Shown here: positions 34,387 through 39,756 of the stretch, in pieces | How positions within the stretch are numbered: the stretch's first letter is position 1 | How the letters are laid out: each line of letters opens with the position of its first letter | Assembly: GCA_024277285.1 (NCBI GenBank) | Contig: JAJRVM010000169.1 | Location: 1-39,756 of the forward strand | Source: Planctomycetota bacterium | GTDB lineage: Bacteria > Planctomycetota > Planctomycetia > Pirellulales > Pirellulaceae | DNA: 39,756 nucleotides | Reading direction: 5' to 3' | Notes under the pieces: model-generated | The model's input: the letters and a program-made list of their open reading frames with translations, nothing else | Database searches by the model: none | What the model was told of the DNA's origin: nothing | Position numbers and translations under genes: made by a program

Positions 34387-35802
34387 CTACATAATCTCTT
34401 CCAGAAGTCCGGTCGACTTCATGCCTTCTTTTTCGGTATCCAAGACACGCGCATCGAACCCCAACGGATGCGGCAGCTTGGCATTGGCGTCGATACCGGC
34501 CAACAGGTAGAAGCTACCCAGCAGGTCCGCTGGATAGACGGGCCGCTCTTTGACTTTTTCACCTTTATCGTCGGACGACCCGACGACGCGACCGCCCTTG
34601 AAACCGCCGCCTGCGACCAGCACGGTGAAGACCGACCCGTAGTGATGGCGACCACCGTTCCAAGGCGGCTCCCATGACACTTTCGGCGTTCTGCCGAACT
34701 CGCCCGTGCACCAAACCAGCGTGCTATCGAGCAAGCCCTTTTCGCTCAAATCGGCAAGCAGTGTTGCCAGCCCCTGGTCCAAATTGGGACACTGTCGCTT
34801 CATCGTCGCGAAGTGGTTTGCATGCGTGTCCCAGCCACCAGGGAAGCTGATGGTAACGTAGGGCACTCCCGCCTCGACCATTCGCCGCGCGGCCAGGCAT
34901 TCTTGGCCGAACGTGTTCCGGCCATAGCGATCCCGGAGGGCCGTAGGTTCATTTTCGAGATTGAAGACTTCTCTCCCCTTACCCAGGATCAACCCGTAGG
35001 CCTTTTGTTTGGCCGACTCGGCGGCCGCCATCTCAGGGACGTCGGCAAGACCGTACCCCATGAGATTGATCTTGTCGACCAATTCGCGACGGGCTTTTTG
35101 CCGCGCGTCATTGATGCCCTTGTTGACGATCCCTTGCACCTCGAAGCGGGCCGCATTCGGATCGCCACCGGTGGCGAAAGGCTTGTACCCGGGTCCTAGG
35201 AAACCTTCCTCGGAAAACCGCCCCGCCGCTCGAAGCATCACGACGTACGGCGGCAGCAGGCCTTTGTACTGCTCTTTCTTGAAGAAGGTAAATATGGCGC
35301 CGATACTGGGGTAGGCCAGCCGCCCGCCGGGCTTGTGGCCAGTCTGCATCAGGTAGGCGGCCGTTTCATGGCCGTTAATGCCATGCGTCATGCTGCGGAT
35401 CAACGAGTACTTGTCAGTCTGTTTGGCCAATTGGGGGAACAGCGAGCTGAGTTGGATCCCCTTCACATTGGTGGGGATAAATTTGTCGAACTCGCCCAAG
35501 TAGTCGTAACCCGTGCCCGGCTTCGGGTCCCAGGTATCGTTGTGCGACATGCCGCCCCACAAGAAGATCTGAATGACGGACTTGATTTTGCCCTTGCCTT
35601 TAGCCTTGGCGACGGCCGCCACATCTCGGGCCGTTTTTTGGGCGGCAGCTATCTGCTCGGGCGTCTCTTTGGCATCGGCCGCAAAGACACGGGAGTTCAA
35701 ACCGCTGGCCGCGATCATGCCCGCCGCGCCCAAAGCACCGCGCCGCATGGCCTCGCGCCGGGACACATGCTCTTGGTTGTCTTGATGGTGGTTTGTACTC
35801 AT
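34387..35802 (-). CDS. DUF1501 family exported protein (Tat signal)
   Basis: 471 residues; AAGGA lies eight bases before the ATG. The N-terminus is a Tat signal: SRREAMRRGALGAAGMIAASGL. The DUF1501 body has IQIFLWGGMSHNDTWDPKPG, MTHGINGHETAAYLMQTGH, VTISFPGGWDTHANHF and CTGEFGRTPK, a fold related to alkaline phosphatase/sulfatase enzymes. The metal-ligand-like Asp/His set looks present. The reaction is unknown. It follows the DUF1549/DUF1553 gene by 86 bp and is almost certainly co-transcribed with it, the standard pairing in planctomycetes. Confidence 0.93.
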   Translation of the reverse strand: MSTNHHQDNQEHVSRREAMRRGALGAAGMIAASGLNSRVFAADAKETPEQIAAAQKTARDVAAVAKAKGKGKIKSVIQIFLWGGMSHNDTWDPKPGTGYDYLGEFDKFIPTNVKGIQLSSLFPQLAKQTDKYSLIRSMTHGINGHETAAYLMQTGHKPGGRLAYPSIGAIFTFFKKEQYKGLLPPYVVMLRAAGRFSEEGFLGPGYKPFATGGDPNAARFEVQGIVNKGINDARQKARRELVDKINLMGYGLADVPEMAAAESAKQKAYGLILGKGREVFNLENEPTALRDRYGRNTFGQECLAARRMVEAGVPYVTISFPGGWDTHANHFATMKRQCPNLDQGLATLLADLSEKGLLDSTLVWCTGEFGRTPKVSWEPPWNGGRHHYGSVFTVLVAGGGFKGGRVVGSSDDKGEKVKERPVYPADLLGSFYLLAGIDANAKLPHPLGFDARVLDTEKEGMKSTGLLEEIM

Positions 35803-35888
35803 GGTTTCAGTCCTTCCTTACTTCCCCTTCGATTGTCGTGCCAGGAAACCGACGGTCTTGCATCATGCCCTCTGCGTTTGGGTACCCA

Positions 35889-38800
35889 TCAATGCCGCAG
35901 AAGAAACTCGGGGCTGTTGATTAATGCCCAAGCAAGGTCGCCCCAGACGTTGCGTCCTTTCGTCACTCCGGTCTTTGCATATTCCTCTGCGGCCTTCACG
36001 TCAGCCTCCGTCGGAAACCGCGAGAGGATGGTCAGGTAGAGTCGTTCGGCGATTTCGTTCGGTTTGCCACCCGCAGAGAGCATCGCCGCGAGCTTCGGGC
36101 CACTTTGAAGCTTGCTCTGTATGGTCGCCGAGTTCAGCATGTGCAGCCATTGGGGCGAGGCAAGCTCGCTGACGCGTTCGTTCTCCATCCCCGTGGCGCG
36201 CGCCGAACGTCCGAACAACGTCAGAAAAGAACTCGTAATACTGCCATCGGCAAGCTCCACCGCAGACATACCCTTGGGAATGTAGGTGAAGGGCTCCGGA
36301 ACAGCGCTGGTATACAGGTCCGAACTGCCCGTAATCTCGTTCAACGCGTCGATCAACACCTCAGCCTCCACTCGCCGCAACCGATAGCTGGCAAAGTTGG
36401 CGACCGCTTCCGGCCCTTTGAACTTCGGTATCGACGAGAACTGGTAGGTGGTCGAGGTAAAGATCAGCCGCTTCAGGTGGTTTACATCGTAGCCACTCGC
36501 AACCAACTCTTGCTGCAAATAGGCCAGGAGTTCGGGGTTGCTGGGCGGGTTGTCCGCGCGAATGTCGTCCGGCTCGTGAATAATGCCGCGTCCCATCGCC
36601 CACGCCCAGGTACGGTTGACAACGGCGCGCGTGAGCCAGGGATTCTCCGGCCGCATCAGCCAATCGGCAAACACCTCGCGCGGATCGCGGTTCGGCGGGA
36701 CCGTGATCTTGGTGCCGTCCGGAAAGACGGCCGCCAGCGGTCCGTTTTCGCTTAGCGGTTTAGCCAACGCCTGTGGAATCTGGTTGGTAACCGTTACCGA
36801 TTTGGCAACGGCATCCACTCCCGGCGCGATACAGCCTGGTACGGCGGTCGAGTTGAGGGGATCCCAGAAAACGACCTCCTCTTTCCACTCGCTGGTCGGT
36901 TTGTAGCCCACTTGCGAGAAAAACACTGCCATGCCGGCACGACGTTCTTCTGGCCAGAGATGGACCCGCGTGCCCATCAATGCCAATCCCACGGCGGCGG
37001 TAATGCCCTCGGGAGTCTTATCTTGAATGGCGCGGTAGAAGTTGACCGGCCCCACGCGAAAATTGCTTCCACTGGAGGTGAGCAGTTCCCGAGCGAATTG
37101 GTCGTACGGCTTGTTGTGCGCAATCGATTCCCATATCCAACGGTAATAGGCCTGTGCCGCATTGGGCCAGAGCTTGACGGGATACTCCGCCTTCACGCGC
37201 AGGATATCGCTCCACTTCATCGCCCAGTAATCGAAATGGGTCGACTGGCCGAGAAGACGGTCGACCAACGCGACACGTTTGTTCGAGTCCGAATCTTGAA
37301 TGAACGCCTTGGCCTCTTCGCCGGTCGGTAACGTGCCGGTCAAGTCCAGGAAGGCGCGTCGAACAAAAACCGCGTCGGAGCAAAGCGCCGGTTCGATACC
37401 CAAGGACTTCAGTTTCGCAAAGACAATCTCATCAATCCGGTTCGCCGGCTTCGGCGGAGCGGCACTCTCCATCAAGCTTGCCACTTGCCTGGCAGCGACC
37501 AGTCGATATAGCGCCGCCTTGGCCTGCTCGGCCAGGACGCGTTTGTCGTCAGCAACGTTTCTGGCCGCCACATAGGCCGCTCGCGTCTTGTCGGCTTCCG
37601 TCTTCAAGGGAACCGCGACAGCTTCGGCCGCCTTGGCAGCTTGCTCGTCTGCCACGTGTGTCTGTTTGGCAGCGGCGATCCGCTTCTTGAGGTTCGCCAG
37701 AGCCGCTTCGGCCGACTTCTTCCTTTTCTGGGCGCGGTCCAATTTCTGAGTGCCGGAGTTGGCCTGAAGCGTCGCTTGCTCTAGTTTCTTTGCCACGGGA
37801 GCCAGCACTGCCTTGGCCGCATCGGCCACTTTGCGTTTGGCGGCCGCTTGCGCCGCGGCCTGCTTGCTAGCTGCCGCCAACTGGAGGAGTTCCTTGGCCG
37901 CTTCCTGAGCCGACTGGTTCGCGGCCGTGGCGGTGGCCAGCCGCTGCTTGGCGCTGGCCAAAGCCTGATCGACTGGCGTCTTTTGCGCTTGCGCTGTGGC
38001 CAGCTTTTGCGCAGCGGCCGTGGCCTGAGCCTGCGACTGCTGCTGCCGTTGCTTGGCCTGAGCCAGCGTGGCTGCGGCCGCGTCGGCGGCTTTGCGTTTG
38101 GCGGCTGCGTCGTCGGCGGCCTGTTTCTTCTCGGCGTCCGGCTTGGCACCATCCGCAGAAATCTGTTTGGCCTTGGCAGCCGCCTCCTGCGCCGCTTTCT
38201 CGGCGGCCGCCGAAGCGGTCGTGGCAGCGGCTACCTGGTTCCCGATGCTCGCCAAAGCGGCATCAACCTGTTTCTTCTGTGCCGTCGCATCGGCCAGTGC
38301 TTTCGCGACCGTGTTGGCCTTGGCCTGAGCTTGTTGTTCACCTTGCCGTGCCTGGGCCAGTGCGGCCGCGGCATCTGCGGCTGCTTTGCGTTTGGCAGTC
38401 GCTTGAGCTGCCACGGCCTTCTTTTCTGCTGCGATCTTCGCCAAATCCTGAGCCGCCTTTTCGGCTGCCGCCAAAGCGGTGGTGGCGGTCGCGATCTGCT
38501 TCTTGATGTTCGCCAAACCGGCTTCAGACAGTTTCTTCTGCGCGGTGGCTCGAGCCAGCTTTTGTGCGGCGGCATCGGCCAGTTTCTGCGCATCTTGCTC
38601 GGCTGTCTGGAGCTTGGCCAGAGGGACCTTGGTCGCGTCTGCCGCTTTTCGCTTGGCGGCGGCATCGGCTGTGGCTTGCTGCATCTGCTCTTTCGTTCGG
38701 CCAGCACGCTGCGCCATCACCTTGGCTGTGGCGTCTGCCCCCTGAGCAGCCTGTTCGGCCAACTGATAAGCACTGGCAGCAGCGGCCACTTGCTTCTTGG

Positions 38801-39756
38801 CGCTGGCCAGAGCGGCGTCGGCAGCCTTCTTTCGCGCGGGGGCGTCGGCCAGGTCCTTGGCCGCTGCGGTGACCTGAGCCTGCGCTTGCTGTTGGCTCTG
38901 CTGTGCCTGAGCCAATGCCATTCTTGCCGCATCGACTACCTTGCGTTGGGCGGCCACATGGTCTGCCGCCTTCTTTTTTTCCGCCGGAGATTTGGCGGCA
39001 TCTTGAAAGACCGCTTTCGCCGTCGTCTCCGCCGCCTGGGCCGCCTGCTCCGCTGCCTGATGAGCGCCGCTGGCGGCAGCCACCTGCTTGAGGACATTGC
39101 CCATGGCAACATCGGCTGCTTTCTTCTGCGCCGGAGCGCTGGCCAGTTTTTGGGCAGCCGCAGTGGCCTGAGCTTGTACACGCTGCTGGCGTTGTTGTGC
39201 CTGAGTCAAGGCGGCCTTCGCGGCATCTGCCGCCTTGCGTTTGGCAACAGCGTCGGCTGCGGCCTGCTGCTGCTGCGTTTCGGAAACGACCTTGGCGGCT
39301 GCCTCCGCTACCTGCGCGGCTTTCTCCGCAGTGGCCGACGCAGTGGTGGCGGCTGCCAACTCGCTCTTGGCGCGAGCCAATGCAGCGTCTGCCGTTTTCT
39401 TGCTCGGTGCCAATTCGACCAGCTTCTCGGCCGCCGTTTTGGCCTGAGCCAGCAATTTCTGTTCGCCTTGCAGGGCTCGGGACAAAGCGGCTTTGGCAAC
39501 GTCCGCCGCGCGGCGTTTGGCCGTCGCTTGGACCGTGGCATTCTTGGCTTCCACATCCAGTTTGTTGGCCGCGTCGGCGGCGGCCTTCGCCACCGCTGCC
39601 GCCTCTTTGGCCGCCTTCTCGGCCACATCGTAGGCTTGCTGCAATGGCGCCGCAGCGACTTTGGCTTCGGCCAACGCTTTGTCCAGCCCAGGCTTGGCAT
39701 TGGTCGCATCGGTCAGGGCTTTGATGGCCGCAGGCAAGTTGGCCTCGGCCTGCTGC
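35889..39756 (-). CDS. DUF1549/DUF1553 protein with giant Ala-rich coiled-coil region (5' end cut by window)
   Basis: The frame is open to the window edge, so the N-terminus (normally a signal peptide and a CxxCH cytochrome domain in this family) is not seen. Visible residues 1 to about 755 are an Ala/Lys/Gln-rich, proline-poor coiled coil. It is built from about seven repeats of 87-98 residues, each opening with a KRKAADAAKAAL-like phrase. After PANRIDEIVFAKLKSLGI come DUF1549 (RRAFLDLTGTLPTGEEAKAF, WAMKWSDILRVK) and DUF1553 (RDPREVFADWLMRPENPW, VVNRTWAWAMGRGI, LASPQWLHMLNSATIQ). The coiled coil could span the wide planctomycete periplasm or assemble filaments; this is inference. DUF1501 and PPC genes follow on the same strand. 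Confidence 0.9.
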   Translation of the reverse strand, partial: QQAEANLPAAIKALTDATNAKPGLDKALAEAKVAAAPLQQAYDVAEKAAKEAAAVAKAAADAANKLDVEAKNATVQATAKRRAADVAKAALSRALQGEQKLLAQAKTAAEKLVELAPSKKTADAALARAKSELAAATTASATAEKAAQVAEAAAKVVSETQQQQAAADAVAKRKAADAAKAALTQAQQRQQRVQAQATAAAQKLASAPAQKKAADVAMGNVLKQVAAASGAHQAAEQAAQAAETTAKAVFQDAAKSPAEKKKAADHVAAQRKVVDAARMALAQAQQSQQQAQAQVTAAAKDLADAPARKKAADAALASAKKQVAAAASAYQLAEQAAQGADATAKVMAQRAGRTKEQMQQATADAAAKRKAADATKVPLAKLQTAEQDAQKLADAAAQKLARATAQKKLSEAGLANIKKQIATATTALAAAEKAAQDLAKIAAEKKAVAAQATAKRKAAADAAAALAQARQGEQQAQAKANTVAKALADATAQKKQVDAALASIGNQVAAATTASAAAEKAAQEAAAKAKQISADGAKPDAEKKQAADDAAAKRKAADAAAATLAQAKQRQQQSQAQATAAAQKLATAQAQKTPVDQALASAKQRLATATAANQSAQEAAKELLQLAAASKQAAAQAAAKRKVADAAKAVLAPVAKKLEQATLQANSGTQKLDRAQKRKKSAEAALANLKKRIAAAKQTHVADEQAAKAAEAVAVPLKTEADKTRAAYVAARNVADDKRVLAEQAKAALYRLVAARQVASLMESAAPPKPANRIDEIVFAKLKSLGIEPALCSDAVFVRRAFLDLTGTLPTGEEAKAFIQDSDSNKRVALVDRLLGQSTHFDYWAMKWSDILRVKAEYPVKLWPNAAQAYYRWIWESIAHNKPYDQFARELLTSSGSNFRVGPVNFYRAIQDKTPEGITAAVGLALMGTRVHLWPEERRAGMAVFFSQVGYKPTSEWKEEVVFWDPLNSTAVPGCIAPGVDAVAKSVTVTNQIPQALAKPLSENGPLAAVFPDGTKITVPPNRDPREVFADWLMRPENPWLTRAVVNRTWAWAMGRGIIHEPDDIRADNPPSNPELLAYLQQELVASGYDVNHLKRLIFTSTTYQFSSIPKFKGPEAVANFASYRLRRVEAEVLIDALNEITGSSDLYTSAVPEPFTYIPKGMSAVELADGSITSSFLTLFGRSARATGMENERVSELASPQWLHMLNSATIQSKLQSGPKLAAMLSAGGKPNEIAERLYLTILSRFPTEADVKAAEEYAKTGVTKGRNVWGDLAWALINSPEFLLRH

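Noticed and set aside
37540..39756. Repetitive region considered as a CRISPR array or DNA tandem repeat
   Set aside because: The periodicity is at protein level (87-98 residues) inside one open frame, with diverged DNA copies and no constant repeat with spacers.

Overview
The window looks like chromosomal DNA of a planctomycete, most likely from the Pirellulaceae and relatives. The evidence is the set of protein families: DUF1501, DUF1549/DUF1553, DUF1559 pseudopilin-like (H-X9-DG), PPC-domain and HzsA-related secreted proteins, a Hanks-type kinase with a large extracytoplasmic C-terminus, secreted sialidase-like propellers, and a PA14-containing sulfatase remnant. Intergenic regions carry many short GC-rich hairpins and dispersed repeats. 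I saw no rRNA, tRNA, CRISPR array, transposase or phage gene.

Layout. 1-2.4 kb: a dispersed repeat, a secreted sialidase-like protein (-) and a 5'-truncated acyltransferase-3 remnant (+). 2.4-7.1 kb: a secreted HzsA-related multihaem protein (-), divergent from a two-gene unit (+) made of an XRE regulator and a conserved protein of unknown function. The regulator's strong promoter is overlapped by a 22-bp perfect palindrome that ends at the start codon. 7.3-13.1 kb: pyruvate carboxylase and a SulP anion transporter with an unusual hydrophilic insertion (both -). 13.4-17 kb: a small Cys-rich secreted ORF and a Ser/Thr kinase with a beta-helix-like ectodomain (both -). 17.4-20.2 kb: two broken genes (+), a frameshifted sialidase-like gene and a sulfatase collapsed by internal deletion, followed by hairpin-rich non-coding DNA. 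20.6-23.2 kb: a PQQ-type beta-propeller protein (-).

23.7-30.3 kb (-) is the most interesting locus. In transcription order it encodes a TRASH-like cysteine lipoprotein, a DUF1559 pseudopilin-like protein, a CobN-like chelatase subunit with an N-terminal export signal and a C-terminal membrane anchor, an ExbB/TolQ/MotA-like proton channel protein, and a DUF2149 protein. The predicted topology puts the chelatase in the periplasm, next to a proton-motive-force module instead of the usual AAA+ ATPase partners. This resembles the chelatase/ExbB/DUF2149 core of the HmuS-type haem systems of Bacteroidota (from memory) and suggests a periplasmic tetrapyrrole or metal (de)chelation machine. 31.0-31.8 kb: an unrecognised soluble protein (+) just after a dispersed repeat. 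31.9-39.8 kb (-): a planctomycete trio, DUF1549/DUF1553 with a giant Ala-rich coiled-coil front part (cut by the window edge), DUF1501 and a PPC protein.

Start codons were moved where a clear Shine-Dalgarno sequence or signal peptide supported it. All function calls come from recognising motifs by eye; no database search was possible.
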